From Streptomyces morookaense (GTDB taxonomy: Bacteria > Actinomycetota > Actinomycetes > Streptomycetales > Streptomycetaceae), in assembly GCF_013030945.1 (NCBI RefSeq), contig NZ_JABBXF010000056.1, forward strand, positions 1 through 64,000: a stretch of DNA of 64,000 bases. Direction: 5' to 3'. Below are positions 34,189 to 43,306 of this stretch, piece after piece; within the stretch, counting starts at the first letter, position 1, and each line of letters begins with the position of its first letter. Position numbers and translations under genes: made by a program. The notes beneath the pieces are model-generated. The model ran no database searches. It was not told the origin of the DNA and was given only the letters and a program-made list of their open reading frames with translations.

Positions 34189-35844
34189 ATGCCGATGCGC
34201 AGCTCACCTGCACGGAAGCCGCCCCTGCGCACCAGGGCCATGCGCCGGTCCCTGCGCGGCCTGCCCGCCGGGCTCCACGACGTCGCCCACGAGCCCGGCC
34301 TCGTCGTGCCCGCCGCCGACGGCAGCCCGCTGCTGACCGACCACTACTTCCCCGTCGCCGACGGCGACTTCCCGACCCTCCTGATCCGCTCGCCCTACGG
34401 CCGGGGATTCCCCTGGGCACCGATGTACGGCATGCTCTTCGCCGAACAGGGCTTCCACGTCGTCCTGCAGAGCTGCCGCGGCACCGGAGGGTCGGGCGGC
34501 GAGTTCCATCTGTGGCGCAACGAGCCGGCCGACGGGCAGGCCACCGTCGCCTGGCTGCGCCGGCAGCCGTGGTTCTCCGGGGTGCTGGGAACGATCGGCC
34601 CCAGCTACCTCGGCTACGTCCAGTGGGCACTCGCCCTGGACCCGCCACCGGAGTTGCGCGCGATGGTGATCCAGGTCGGCATGCACGACCCGCACGGCTT
34701 CTTCCACCCCACCGACGCGTTCTCGCTGGAGAACGCGCTCGCCGTCGCCGTCGGCCTGACCAGACAGCACCTCGGCATACCGGCGTTCCTCCGGTCCGCC
34801 CTGCGACTGCGGCGTCACCTCGGGAAGGTCACGCGGACCCTTCCCCTCGCGGAGTCCTACGTGCCCGCCCTGGGCGGCCGAGTGCCGTTCCTGGACGGGG
34901 CGATGGCGCACCCCGATCCCCAGGACCCGTACTGGGACGGCGCCGACATCGGGGCCGCGGCGGACACGCTGACCGTGCCGACCAGCCTGATCACCGGCCG
35001 GCACGACATCTACCTCGACCAGACCCTGCGGCAGTACGGCCGGCTGCGGCGCGCCGGCTGCGAGACGGCCCTGCTCGTCGGCCCGTGGACCCACAACTCG
35101 GCCCTGCAGCAAGGCTGGCCCGAGGTCTTCGCCGAAAGCCTCGCCTGGCTGCGGGCCCACCTGTGCGACGACAGGTCCGGGCTGCGCAGGACGCGGGTCC
35201 GTGTCCACATGGGCGGCCGGCAGACGTGGCACGACCTGCCCGACTGGCCCCCGGCCACGACCGGCCGCCGCTGGTACCTCGGGAGCGGCGGCACGCTCGA
35301 TTCCCGGGCGCCCGAGGGCACGACGCCGCCTCTGTCCTTCCGCTACGATCCGGCCGATCCCACGCCGTCCGTCGGCGGCCCCCTGTTGAGCAACAAGGCC
35401 GGTCCGCAGGACAACAGCGCGCTGGAGGCCAGGGACGACGTGCTGACGTTCACGACGGAGCCCCTTGCCGCGCCGGTCCGCGTTCTCGGTGCGGCTCATG
35501 TGGAGCTGCAGGTCACCACGGACACGGGCCACGCCGATGTCTTCGCGCGGCTCTGCGATGTCGACGAGCGGAACCGCTCGGTCAACGTCTGTGACGGATT
35601 GCGGCGGTTGCAGCCCGACGACGGCACTCCGGCCGCCGTCACGGTGCCCCTGAGCTCCACCGCCCACTGCTTCCCCGCCGGGCATCGCATCCGCCTGCAG
35701 ATCAGCGGCGGCGCCCACCCGCGCTTCGCCCGCAACACCGGGACCGGGGAACCCTCGGCGACGGCCACCCGGCTCGCGCCGGCCGACGTCTCGCTGCACC
35801 ACCCGTCCGTGCTCGTACTCCCCACTGCGGAAGCCCCGGTGTGA
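34189..35844 (+). CDS. CocE/NonD-type hydrolase
   Basis: Hydrolase of 551 residues of the X-Pro dipeptidyl-peptidase/cocaine esterase class. The alpha/beta-hydrolase domain has the nucleophile in GPSYLGYVQW, a catalytic Asp in GRHDIYLDQ and His in GPWTHN. The C-terminal jelly-roll domain runs from about residue 340 (RTRVRVHMGGRQTWHDLPDWPP) to the end. It cleaves acyl esters or amides; no signal peptide is seen. It is divergent from a TetR gene that probably regulates it. Confidence 0.88.
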   Translation: MPMRSSPARKPPLRTRAMRRSLRGLPAGLHDVAHEPGLVVPAADGSPLLTDHYFPVADGDFPTLLIRSPYGRGFPWAPMYGMLFAEQGFHVVLQSCRGTGGSGGEFHLWRNEPADGQATVAWLRRQPWFSGVLGTIGPSYLGYVQWALALDPPPELRAMVIQVGMHDPHGFFHPTDAFSLENALAVAVGLTRQHLGIPAFLRSALRLRRHLGKVTRTLPLAESYVPALGGRVPFLDGAMAHPDPQDPYWDGADIGAAADTLTVPTSLITGRHDIYLDQTLRQYGRLRRAGCETALLVGPWTHNSALQQGWPEVFAESLAWLRAHLCDDRSGLRRTRVRVHMGGRQTWHDLPDWPPATTGRRWYLGSGGTLDSRAPEGTTPPLSFRYDPADPTPSVGGPLLSNKAGPQDNSALEARDDVLTFTTEPLAAPVRVLGAAHVELQVTTDTGHADVFARLCDVDERNRSVNVCDGLRRLQPDDGTPAAVTVPLSSTAHCFPAGHRIRLQISGGAHPRFARNTGTGEPSATATRLAPADVSLHHPSVLVLPTAEAPV

Positions 35845-35861
35845 CGTCTACCCCCGCCCTG

Positions 35862-36812
35862 CTACCCCCGTCCTGCCCGGAAGGCCCGGCGGTACGCGCC
35901 GGGCGTCGTGCCCAGGGCGCCCAGGAAGCGTCTGCGGAGGTTGGTGGCGGAGGAGAGGCCGACGCGGCGGGCGACGGTCTCCAGCGGGAGGTCGGTCGAC
36001 TCCAGCAACTCCCGTGCCGCCACGATCCGCTGGGCGAGCAGCCACTGTCCGGGGCTGGTGCCGAGCTGGTCGGTGAAGCGCCGGGCCAGCGTCCGCGCCG
36101 AGACGCCCTCGTGCGCGGCCAGGTCGTCGACGGTCACCGGCTCGTCGAGTCTGCCGGTGACCCATTGCAGCAACGGCGCGAGCGAACCGTCGATCTGCGC
36201 GGGGTGCGGCGGCGCCGCGTACTGCAGCTGTCCGCCCTCGCGGTGGGGCGGCATGACCATGGTCCGTGCGACGTGCGCGGCGTACCCGGCGCCCTGGTCG
36301 GCACGGACCAGGTGCAGACACAGGTCGATGCCGGCACCGGCGCCCGCGCTGGTCGCCACGTCGCCGTGGTCGACGTACAGCACGTCCGCGTCGACCCGGA
36401 CGGCGGGGAACTGCCGGGCCAGCCCGTCGGCTTGGGCCCAGTGGGCGGTGGCCCGCCGCCCGTCCAGCAGACCGGCGTGCGCCAGCGCGAACGCGCCGGA
36501 GCAGATACTGACCACCCGCGCCCCACGCGAGTGCGCGCGGCGCAGGGCCCCGACGACCGCGGGCGAGGGCGGCTCCTGGACGGGCAGCCAGCCCGGGACG
36601 ACCACGGTGTCCGCCCGGTCGAGCGCGTCCAGCCCGTCGGTCACGAGCATGTCGTACCCGGCGAGCGTCGCGACGGGACCGGGGTGCTCGGTGCACACAC
36701 CGAACGTGTACCGCGTGGGCAGCCCCTGCCGCTCGATCCCGAACACCTGGGCGGCGCAGGCGAGCTCGAAGGACGACTGCGGAGGGCGGACGAGAGCGAC
36801 GACGCGATGCAT
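35862..36812 (-). CDS. GlxA-type AraC regulator with DJ-1/PfpI domain
   Basis: Regulator of 316 residues. The N-terminal domain has the class I glutamine amidotransferase-like fold (ADTVVVPGW..., VVSICSGAFALAHAGLLDGRRATAHW). Two AraC-type helix-turn-helix motifs occupy the last 100 residues (ARTLARRFTDQLGTSPGQWLLAQRI; LETVARRVGLSSATNLRRRF). It is divergent from a cupin gene with about 70 bp between starts and probably controls it. ATG at 36812 (MHRVVALVRPPQ) matches family N-termini. Confidence 0.9.
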   Translation of the reverse strand: MHRVVALVRPPQSSFELACAAQVFGIERQGLPTRYTFGVCTEHPGPVATLAGYDMLVTDGLDALDRADTVVVPGWLPVQEPPSPAVVGALRRAHSRGARVVSICSGAFALAHAGLLDGRRATAHWAQADGLARQFPAVRVDADVLYVDHGDVATSAGAGAGIDLCLHLVRADQGAGYAAHVARTMVMPPHREGGQLQYAAPPHPAQIDGSLAPLLQWVTGRLDEPVTVDDLAAHEGVSARTLARRFTDQLGTSPGQWLLAQRIVAARELLESTDLPLETVARRVGLSSATNLRRRFLGALGTTPGAYRRAFRAGRG

Positions 36813-36882
36813 GGCGGGAAAGTACCGCACGATGTCATTCCTGACACTGGGCGGGCGGACGATCACCGGCCAGGCTGGCCTC

Positions 36883-37227
36883 ATGACGAGAGACATGACG
36901 GCAGAACAGAAGATGCCGGGCTACGTGTGGTCCGCCGTACAGGACGCCCCGGTCCACGAGATCTTCCCCGGCATCCGCGCACGCCCGCTGTGGACCGGGG
37001 ACGACGGCGCGAAGGCCCACGTCCTGGAAATGGACCCGGGGACGTGCTGGCAGGGCATCGACGTCCACGAACCGGGCCCCGAGGAGGTCTTCGTGGTGTC
37101 CGGCGTCTTCAACGACGGTTTCCGGGACTACCCCGCGGGCTCCTTCATCCATGCCCCCGCGGGTTCCTCGCACATCCCGCAGACGACGACGGGCTGCACG
37201 CTGTTCGTCTTCTACCCGGAGGGGTAG
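36883..37227 (+). CDS. Cupin-domain protein (ChrR-like)
   Basis: Single-domain cupin of about 114 residues. The first metal motif is partly kept as WQGIDVHEPGPEEVFVVSG (His, Glu), and the second as YPAGSFIHAPAGSSH. It resembles the cupin half of anti-sigma/ChrR proteins that bind a metal; a catalytic role is not evident. The start is ATG 36883 or ATG 36895. It sits divergent to the AraC-type regulator gene. Confidence 0.82.
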   Translation: MTRDMTAEQKMPGYVWSAVQDAPVHEIFPGIRARPLWTGDDGAKAHVLEMDPGTCWQGIDVHEPGPEEVFVVSGVFNDGFRDYPAGSFIHAPAGSSHIPQTTTGCTLFVFYPEG

Positions 37228-37238
37228 GGGGTGGCGAG

Positions 37239-37646
37239 GTGTGGTCCGTGCGCCTGATGACGGAAACCGATATTCCAGCGGTCTCGGCCGTACGGGTGTC
37301 CGGCTGGAAGTCCGCCTACGCCGGAATGATTCCGCAGTCCTATCTGGACGGCATGACCGTCGAGGGGGACATCGCACTGCGTCGGCGACAATTCGCCCGG
37401 TTCCGGGGGCGGATGACCAACCTCGTGGCGACCGACGGCCGCGGCGACATCGTGGGGTTCCTCCAGGAGAACGTCAAGGCCCGCCGCTTCTACGAGCGAG
37501 CCGGATACGCCTCGGACGGTGCCGTGCAATCCGACGACTACGACGGCGTACCCGTGGCCGAAGTCCGTTATCGCCGCGCGCTGGACCGGGTCACGCAGTG
37601 TCCGTCCGTACCGCGGCGACCGCCACCGTCGTGTAGTCCATGGTGA
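37239..37646 (+). pseudogene. GNAT acetyltransferase gene with internal deletion
   Basis: The first 69 residues (VRLMTETDIPAVSAVRVSGWKSAYAGMIPQSYLDGM...) are a normal GNAT N-terminus, and LQENVKARRFYERAGYASDGA is the normal C-terminal motif B region. They join directly at about 37451-37465. The central block of roughly 50 residues that binds acetyl-CoA (motif A, R/QxxGxG/A) is missing without loss of frame, so it should not bind the cofactor. The tail then reads 56 bp into the convergent methyltransferase gene, which is unusual and fits a non-functional gene. Confidence 0.75.
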
Positions 37647-38418
37647 AGCCGCCGCCCATGGCATCGATGGCGGCTCCGAGGCCGTCCAGTACCTTCGTCA
37701 TGCGGTCCGGGGGGAGCCGGATGAAGGCGCCCGCGGTGGGCATCAGATCCAGCCATGCATCCCGGGTGTAGAAGAATTCCCAGTCGAATTCCCAGAGTTC
37801 CGGTTCGCCGAATGCGCCCGTCTCCCGGATCCCGTCGGCCACCCTGGCGAAAACCTTCCGGTACATGTCCGCGGATCCCCGGATCGCCGCCCGGAAGTCG
37901 AACGGGACGTCGGGCAGCTCCCGTTCGCAGATCTCGACGACGGCCTCCGCGACATCGGACGGATAGCGGAACACGTTCCAGAAGGGGGCCAGCAGGCCGC
38001 CCGGGCGCAGTACCCGGGCGGCCTTGGCCGCGCCCGCGGCCGGGTCGACCCAGTGCCAGGCCTGGCCTGCGACGACCGCGTCGAATACGCGGCCCGCCGG
38101 GTCCCATTCCTCGAACCTCGCCACCTCGGCCTCTCCCCCGGCCCGCAGCGCCAGTTCGGCCATGCGCGCGTCGGGGTCGACGCCGAGCACCCTGCAGCCG
38201 GCCGCCTGGAGCTGCCGGGTGGCAATGCCCGTGCCGCAGCCGACGTCGAGGACGTCGGGCCCGGTGCCGGCACCGGGCCCGAAGGCGGCGATCCGTGCGA
38301 TCAGGGCTTCGGGGTAGCGGGGCCGGGCCCGGTCGTAGCGTTCAGCGTCCGCGCCGAACGACTCGGCCACCTCGCGGAGTTGATGGGGGTCGTTCTCTGA
38401 AGACCGTATAGTGGGCAT
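37591..38418 (-). CDS. Class I SAM-dependent methyltransferase
   Basis: Methyltransferase of 275 residues. The SAM-binding motif VLDVGCGTGIATRQLQAAG is followed by the acidic loop GVDPDARM and the motif AVVAGQAWHWVDP. It is of the type that methylates small molecules, substrate unknown. ATG at 38418 lies inside the 38-bp palindrome shared with the divergent TetR gene and has no visible Shine-Dalgarno sequence, so the transcript may be leaderless. The TetR gene probably represses it. Confidence 0.88.
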   Translation of the reverse strand: MPTIRSSENDPHQLREVAESFGADAERYDRARPRYPEALIARIAAFGPGAGTGPDVLDVGCGTGIATRQLQAAGCRVLGVDPDARMAELALRAGGEAEVARFEEWDPAGRVFDAVVAGQAWHWVDPAAGAAKAARVLRPGGLLAPFWNVFRYPSDVAEAVVEICERELPDVPFDFRAAIRGSADMYRKVFARVADGIRETGAFGEPELWEFDWEFFYTRDAWLDLMPTAGAFIRLPPDRMTKVLDGLGAAIDAMGGGFTMDYTTVAVAAVRTDTA

Positions 38419-38447
38419 GCGCCCACTATGGTGGGCGCATGCCCACT
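38410..38447. promoter_or_regulatory. 38-bp operator palindrome between methyltransferase and TetR genes
   Basis: AGTGGGCATGCGCCCAC (38410-38426) is exactly repeated in inverse at 38431-38447 around TATG. Each arm contains the smaller palindrome TGGGCATGCGCCCA or its mirror TGGGCGCATGCCCA, so two TetR dimers could bind. It covers the methyltransferase start codon and lies 43 bp before the TetR start. Confidence 0.8.
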
Positions 38448-38489
38448 CGTCAACGGGTGGCACCCGAACAGACAGGAGGGACACAGGAC

Positions 38490-39092
38490 ATGCCGACAGG
38501 GGTGGCCCTGCGCGATGCGCGGGAGCAGCTGTTCGCCGCGGCCGAGCGCATCCTGCTCCGGGACGGTCCGAACGCACTGACCAGCCGTGCGGTCACCACG
38601 GAGGCGGGCTGCGCCAAGGGCGTCCTGCACCGGCACTTCGCCGACTTCGACGCCTTCCTCGCCGAACTCGTCCTGGACCGCATCGCCCGGGTCGAGGCCC
38701 AGGGCACCGCCCTCTGCGCATCCGCAGGGACCGGCACCGTCACCGGCAACCTCGCCGACGCGCTGACGGAGTTGTTCGGCTCGTCGGTCGCCGTGGGGAT
38801 CGTCGCCCTGATCACCTTCCGCGACGACCTGCGCGCCCGCCTGCGCCGGAGCAGACCGGCGGGCGTTCCGGTCCTCACCGAGGCCGCGGCCATGATCGCC
38901 GCGTACCTGGCAGCCGAGCGCCGGCTGGGGCGCCTCGCGGCCGATGCCGACGTGGACACCCTCTCCCCCACCCTGATCGGAGCCGGACACCTGCTGTTCG
39001 CCGACCGGAAAGCCGGCCGGCCGGAGCCCGAAGCCGTCCGCAAGGTCGTGGCCGCGGTCGTCGCAGGCGTGGTGCGGGAGCCGACGCCGTGA
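38490..39092 (+). CDS. TetR-family regulator
   Basis: Repressor of 200 residues with the helix-turn-helix LTSRAVTTEAGCAKGVLHRHFADFDAFLAELVLDR. ATG at 38490 is chosen because GGAGGG lies 9 nt upstream; the in-frame ATG at 38439 falls inside the operator palindrome and lacks a ribosome site. It probably represses itself and the divergent methyltransferase through 38410-38447. Confidence 0.9.
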   Translation: MPTGVALRDAREQLFAAAERILLRDGPNALTSRAVTTEAGCAKGVLHRHFADFDAFLAELVLDRIARVEAQGTALCASAGTGTVTGNLADALTELFGSSVAVGIVALITFRDDLRARLRRSRPAGVPVLTEAAAMIAAYLAAERRLGRLAADADVDTLSPTLIGAGHLLFADRKAGRPEPEAVRKVVAAVVAGVVREPTP

Positions 39093-39427
39093 CGCGCCCG
39101 GGGGCTACCGCTCCGCCCCCGCACGCCATGTGACCGCGGCCCCGGACAGCACGACCAGCGCAATCCCCGCTGCGGCCGGGATGGATCACCAACAGGGCGT
39201 CCCAGCTGGATGGTTGGGACGTGAGATATCTCGCCCAACAGCCGGGGGCCTGCTCGTTACGGACCAGCAGTCGTCACCTGATCAGTGGCTACTCTGAAGA
39301 TCCTTACCAGTGATCGACGGCGGTACCGGCGGGCACCGCCACCACTACGCCCCCCACCAAGGCCCGTTACGACATGACGACGTCCATCGCATGGCGGTGG
39401 AGTCGGACATCGAGGAGAGGTACGTTC
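39093..39427. other. Intergenic stretch with one inverted repeat
   Basis: 335 bp without a convincing gene. GTCCCA (39199-39204) and TGGGAC (39215-39220) form a 6-bp inverted repeat with a 10-bp spacer, a possible regulator site for the downstream glutamate-synthase-like gene. GGAGAGG near 39416 is that gene's ribosome site. Nothing else was recognised. Confidence 0.5.
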
Positions 39428-40972
39428 ATGCGCGCCCGGAGCATTGCCACGGCCACCGCAACAGCATTGGCACTGTTGGCCACTCGTGACCTTGTCCAGA
39501 AAAAGCATGCATTGCTCCGGAACTACCCGGTGATCGGGCACGCCCGGTACCTGTTGGAGACGATCGGCCCGGAGCTGCGGCAGTACATCGTGACCTCCAA
39601 CGACGAGGAGCGCCCGTTCAGTCGTGACCAGCGCACCTGGATCTATGCGTCGGCGAAGGGGGAGAACAATTACTTCGGGTTCGGTACCGACAACGATGTT
39701 GAGCACATGCAGGGGCACGCGTACCTGAAGCAGCGCACGTTCGCCGGCACGCTGCCCGACCTCCACGACCCGCAGGCCGCACTGCCCTCGGCCAAGGTGC
39801 TGGGCGGGCCGCGAGGGCGCGCCAAGGCGTTCCGGCCGGCGAGTGTGGTGAACATATCGGCGATGAGTTTCGGATCGCTCTCCGGCGCGGCGATCACGGC
39901 GCTCAACAAGGGGGCGGCGCTGGCGGGCGCGATGCAGAACACGGGAGAGGGCGGTCTCTCGCCGTACCACCGCAACGGCGGCGATCTCGTCCTTCAGATC
40001 GGTACGGCGTACTTCGGGTGCCGCAACGAGGACGGCAGCTTCAACATCGACAAGCTCAAGGATGTGGTTGCCGGCGCCCCGGTCAAGGCGATAGAGATCA
40101 AGCTCTCCCAGGGCGCCAAGCCAGGGCTGGGCGGGATGCTGCCGGGCACCAAGGTCACCCCTGAAATCGCCGAGATCCGCGGCATCCCGCTCGGTAAGGA
40201 CTGCGCCTCCCCGTCGCGGCACACCGCGTTCAGCGACGTCGACTCGATGCTCGACTTCGTCGAACTGCTCGCCACCGAGACCGGTCTGCCGGTCGGGATC
40301 AAGAGCGCGGTGGGAGAGATGGATTTCTGGCAGGAGCTTGCCACGCTGATGGCGCGCGGTGATCGTGGTGTCGACTTCGTGACCATCGACGGTGGCGAGG
40401 GCGGCACCGGGGCGGCACCGCTGATCTTCAGCGACTCGATGTCGCTGCCCTTCCGGATGGGCTTCTCCCGGGTCTACGGCACCTTCGCCGAGCTGGGGCT
40501 GACCGATGACCTGACCTTCATCTGCTCCGGCAAGCTCGGCCTGCCCGAGAACGCCGCGGTCGCCTTCGCCTTGGGTGCCGACATGATCAACGTGGCTCGC
40601 GAGGCGATGCTGTCGATCGGCTGCATACAGTCGCAGAAGTGCCACACCGACAAGTGCCCCACCGGCGTCGCCACTCAGAACCCGCGGCTGGCCCGCGGCC
40701 TCGACCCGACCTCGAAGGCCACCCGCGCAGCCGTCTACCTGCGCACCTTGCGCCAGGAACTGCTGAAGGTCTCGGCAGCCGTCGGTGTCGCCCACCCGGC
40801 ACTCATCACAGCCACCGACGTCGAGATCATGAACGGCGACTACGAGGCCCGCACCTTGGCCGGCGTCTACGGCTACAAGGACGGCTGGGGCGAGCTCGGC
40901 CCGCACCTCGCCGAGGAGATCACCGCACTGCTCGCCACCAAGCCGACCTCCGTACAGAGGCCGATCGTCTAA
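39428..40972 (+). CDS. FMN-binding glutamate synthase family protein
   Basis: Protein of 514 residues equivalent to the FMN/Fe-S synthase domain of glutamate synthase large subunits, without the glutaminase domain. Landmarks are ISAMSFGSLSGAAITALNKGA, GEGGLSPYH, the FMN phosphate region DGGEGGTGAAPLIFSD and the [3Fe-4S] ligands C-x5-C-x4-C (IGCIQSQKCHTDKCPTGVATQ). An N-terminal hydrophobic stretch may tether it to the membrane. Such stand-alone proteins often lack proven glutamate synthase activity, so the substrate is uncertain. GGAGAGG precedes the ATG. Confidence 0.9.
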   Translation: MRARSIATATATALALLATRDLVQKKHALLRNYPVIGHARYLLETIGPELRQYIVTSNDEERPFSRDQRTWIYASAKGENNYFGFGTDNDVEHMQGHAYLKQRTFAGTLPDLHDPQAALPSAKVLGGPRGRAKAFRPASVVNISAMSFGSLSGAAITALNKGAALAGAMQNTGEGGLSPYHRNGGDLVLQIGTAYFGCRNEDGSFNIDKLKDVVAGAPVKAIEIKLSQGAKPGLGGMLPGTKVTPEIAEIRGIPLGKDCASPSRHTAFSDVDSMLDFVELLATETGLPVGIKSAVGEMDFWQELATLMARGDRGVDFVTIDGGEGGTGAAPLIFSDSMSLPFRMGFSRVYGTFAELGLTDDLTFICSGKLGLPENAAVAFALGADMINVAREAMLSIGCIQSQKCHTDKCPTGVATQNPRLARGLDPTSKATRAAVYLRTLRQELLKVSAAVGVAHPALITATDVEIMNGDYEARTLAGVYGYKDGWGELGPHLAEEITALLATKPTSVQRPIV

Positions 40973-41079
40973 CGTGTCGACGGAGGCAAGCACCGCCTCA
41001 CTGAGCACGCGCGTGGCACCCGCCGCTGTCGCCCTCGTCCCCCTGCCTCACGCACAGTACCTGCCTAGGTGATCACAAC

Positions 41080-41844
41080 ATGACCGAAAAAGTGAGATTC
41101 CGGAGCATCGTCGGCCCCGAACTGGCCGGAGCAATCGACCTGCCAGACGGCGAGATCCGAGGCTGGGGGATCTTCGTGCACGGATTCACACTCGGCAAGG
41201 ACTCGCCGGCAGCCTCGCGCGTCAGCAAGCAGCTGGCACGCGAGGGGATCGGAATGCTGCGTTACGACAACCTCGGGATCGGGGACTCCGACGGCGACTG
41301 GGGGGACGGCTCCTTCACCGTCAAGGTCCAGGACACGCTCCGTGCGGCAGCCCTGATGGCGGAGCGGGGAACGCCGGCAGACCTACTGGTGGGACACTCA
41401 TGGGGCGGCGCTGCGGCCCTCGCCGCCGCGGCTGAGGCAACCGGCATCCGCGCGCTCGCCACGATCGGGGCGCCGGCCGAGCCCAGCCACGTCGAGCGAC
41501 AGTACGACGCGGTCATGGACCGCGTTCTCAGCGAAGGGTCGCACGAGTGGTTCGTCGGCGGGAGGACCCTGGTCCTCAAGCGCGCCTTCGTCGAAGACGT
41601 CCGCCATGCTCACCTGCGTGATCGGATACGCGAGTTGACCCTGCCGCTACTCGTCCTGCATTCGCCTACCGACCACACCGTCGACATCGCCAACGCCGGG
41701 GAGATCTTCCGCGAGGCTCGACACCCGCGAAGCTTCGTCGCGCTCGAAGGAGCAGACCATCTCCTGACCGCACGAGGACAAGCGCAGCGAGCCGCCCACA
41801 TCATCAGCGCCTGGGCCGACCCGTACATGTCCACCCCCTCGTAG
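41080..41844 (+). CDS. Alpha/beta hydrolase
   Basis: Serine hydrolase of 254 residues. FVHGFTLGKDSPAASRVSKQLAREGIGMLRYDNLGIGDSDG, the nucleophile elbow LLVGHSWGGAAAL, Asp in LHSPTDHTVD and His in LEGADHLLT complete the triad. It resembles the hydrolase half of the hydrolase-OsmC fusion proteins, but no OsmC domain follows. It lies 107 bp downstream of the glutamate-synthase-like gene in the same direction. Confidence 0.87.
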   Translation: MTEKVRFRSIVGPELAGAIDLPDGEIRGWGIFVHGFTLGKDSPAASRVSKQLAREGIGMLRYDNLGIGDSDGDWGDGSFTVKVQDTLRAAALMAERGTPADLLVGHSWGGAAALAAAAEATGIRALATIGAPAEPSHVERQYDAVMDRVLSEGSHEWFVGGRTLVLKRAFVEDVRHAHLRDRIRELTLPLLVLHSPTDHTVDIANAGEIFREARHPRSFVALEGADHLLTARGQAQRAAHIISAWADPYMSTPS

Positions 41845-41889
41845 GGGCCCCAGGGAGTGCTTTTGGGCCCTGCCCGCCCGCCACCACGG

Positions 41890-42042
41890 CACTTCACCCA
41901 TCGGCACCATCACCGCCCCCCGACACCGCCGGGCCCGTCGGCTGAAGCGCCGCGCGGGCCCACGCAAACAGGAACCGGGTGCCCTGCTCTTTGTGGCCGG
42001 CGTGGTCGGTGCCGTCGAGAGCGAAGTAGCGTATGCAGGCCG
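41890..42042 (-). pseudogene. Possible C-terminal remnant of an IS630-type transposase
   Basis: One minus-strand frame reads RYFALDGTDHAGHKEQGTRF, which resembles the end of IS630-family transposases. It has no start and no upstream DDE domain, and continues into unrelated residues. The rest of the 336-bp gap between the hydrolase and the desaturase holds only the hairpin at 42090-42116. The assignment is tentative. Confidence 0.3.
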
Positions 42043-42089
42043 CACGCCGACGGGGCCTTGGTTCCCGGTCGGGGTCCTTGTGCCGTCCA

Positions 42090-42116
42090 CCCCGCCCGGC
42101 CCGCTGCCGGCCGGGG
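42090..42116 (-). terminator. Terminator of the desaturase operon
   Basis: CCCCGCCCGGC (42090-42100) and GCCGGCCGGGG (42106-42116) form an 11-bp stem with one mismatch and a 5-nt loop, about 65 bp beyond the desaturase stop on the minus strand. Confidence 0.6.
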
Positions 42117-42180
42117 TGTGGCCGGAGACTTCACGGTCCGACCCAACTGGGAGCCGAAGGATCTGGACCAATACCGGGAA

Positions 42181-43299
42181 TCAGGCCGCGACGAGCTCCT
42201 GCTCGCGGTCCGGCGTCTTGACCTTGGGCTTCTTGTTCGGCAGCGAGAGCCGGAAGACCTTGTGCCAGGCGGAGAACACCTGCTTGGGCAGCGGCCCGGT
42301 GACGTACTCCAGCTCGTACTTTTCGAACAGCGCGCGCACCTTCACCGCGACCTCGGCGTACCGGTTGCTCGGCAGGTCCGGGAACAGGTGGTGCTCGATC
42401 TGGTGCGACAGGTTGCCGGTCATGAAGTGCATGGCCCTGCTGCCGCTGATGTTCGCCGAGCCCATCATCTGGCGCAGGTACCACTGGCCGCGGGTCTCGT
42501 CCTTGATCGAGCGGCGCTCGAAGACCTGTACGCCTTCGGGGAAGTGCCCGCACATGATCACCGAGTGGGACCAGATGTTGCGGACCAGGTTGGCGGTGAA
42601 CGTGGCGGCGAGCGTGGGGAGGAACGACGGGCCCGACAGCAACGGGTGGATCACGTAGTCCTTGAGCACCTGCTTGCGGATCTTGCGGCCCACGGCCTTG
42701 GCCCGCGCGCGGAACTCCGGGTCCTTGCGGCGGCGCTTGTGCAGGTTCTTGCCGAGCTCCAGGTCGTACGCCGCGATGCCGTACTCGAAGAAGCAGGCGT
42801 TGATGAAGTTCCACAGCGGCTGGCCGAGGTGGAACGGGTGCCACTTCTGGTCCTCGTCGACGCGCATGATGCCGTAGCCGAGGTCGTTGTCCTTGCCGAT
42901 CACGTTGGTGTACGTGTGGTGCAGCTCGTTGTGCGAGTGTTTCCACTGATCGGACGGCGAGACGTGATCCCACTCCCAGGTGGTGGAGTGGATCTTCGGG
43001 TCCCGCATCCAGTCCCACTGGCCGTGCAGGACGTTGTGGCCGATCTCCATATTGTCCATGATCTTCGCCACGGACAGGCCGGCGGTGCCGAGCAGCCACG
43101 CGGGCGGGAAGATCGAGAACAGCAGCACGCCCCTGCTGACCAGCTCGAGCTTGCGCTGCGCCGAGATGACCTTACGGATGTAGGCGGCGTCTTTCTCGCC
43201 GCGGCTGGCGAGCACCTCGTCGCGGATCGCGTCCAGCTCGCGGCCAAGCTCCTCGATCTGCTCCGCGGTCAGGTGGGCGGTGGGGTCGATGGCGGTCAA
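42181..43299 (-). CDS. Membrane acyl-CoA/fatty acid desaturase
   Basis: Di-iron desaturase of 372 residues with the three histidine boxes GHNVLHG, HSHNELHH and QIEHHLFP and hydrophobic pairs between them. It introduces a double bond into an acyl chain at the membrane, using electrons from the reductase encoded just upstream; the pair is like mycobacterial DesA3 and its oxidoreductase. The start is TTG at 43299 with AGGAG 4-5 nt upstream and only 7 bp after the reductase stop, indicating tight operon coupling. Confidence 0.93.
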   Translation of the reverse strand: MTAIDPTAHLTAEQIEELGRELDAIRDEVLASRGEKDAAYIRKVISAQRKLELVSRGVLLFSIFPPAWLLGTAGLSVAKIMDNMEIGHNVLHGQWDWMRDPKIHSTTWEWDHVSPSDQWKHSHNELHHTYTNVIGKDNDLGYGIMRVDEDQKWHPFHLGQPLWNFINACFFEYGIAAYDLELGKNLHKRRRKDPEFRARAKAVGRKIRKQVLKDYVIHPLLSGPSFLPTLAATFTANLVRNIWSHSVIMCGHFPEGVQVFERRSIKDETRGQWYLRQMMGSANISGSRAMHFMTGNLSHQIEHHLFPDLPSNRYAEVAVKVRALFEKYELEYVTGPLPKQVFSAWHKVFRLSLPNKKPKVKTPDREQELVAA

Positions 43300-43306
43300 G
43301 GTGCTC

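Noticed and set aside
38439..38490. Upstream ATG for the TetR gene inside the palindrome
   Set aside because: No ribosome site before it, whereas ATG 38490 has GGAGGG at good distance; starting earlier would add non-conserved residues.
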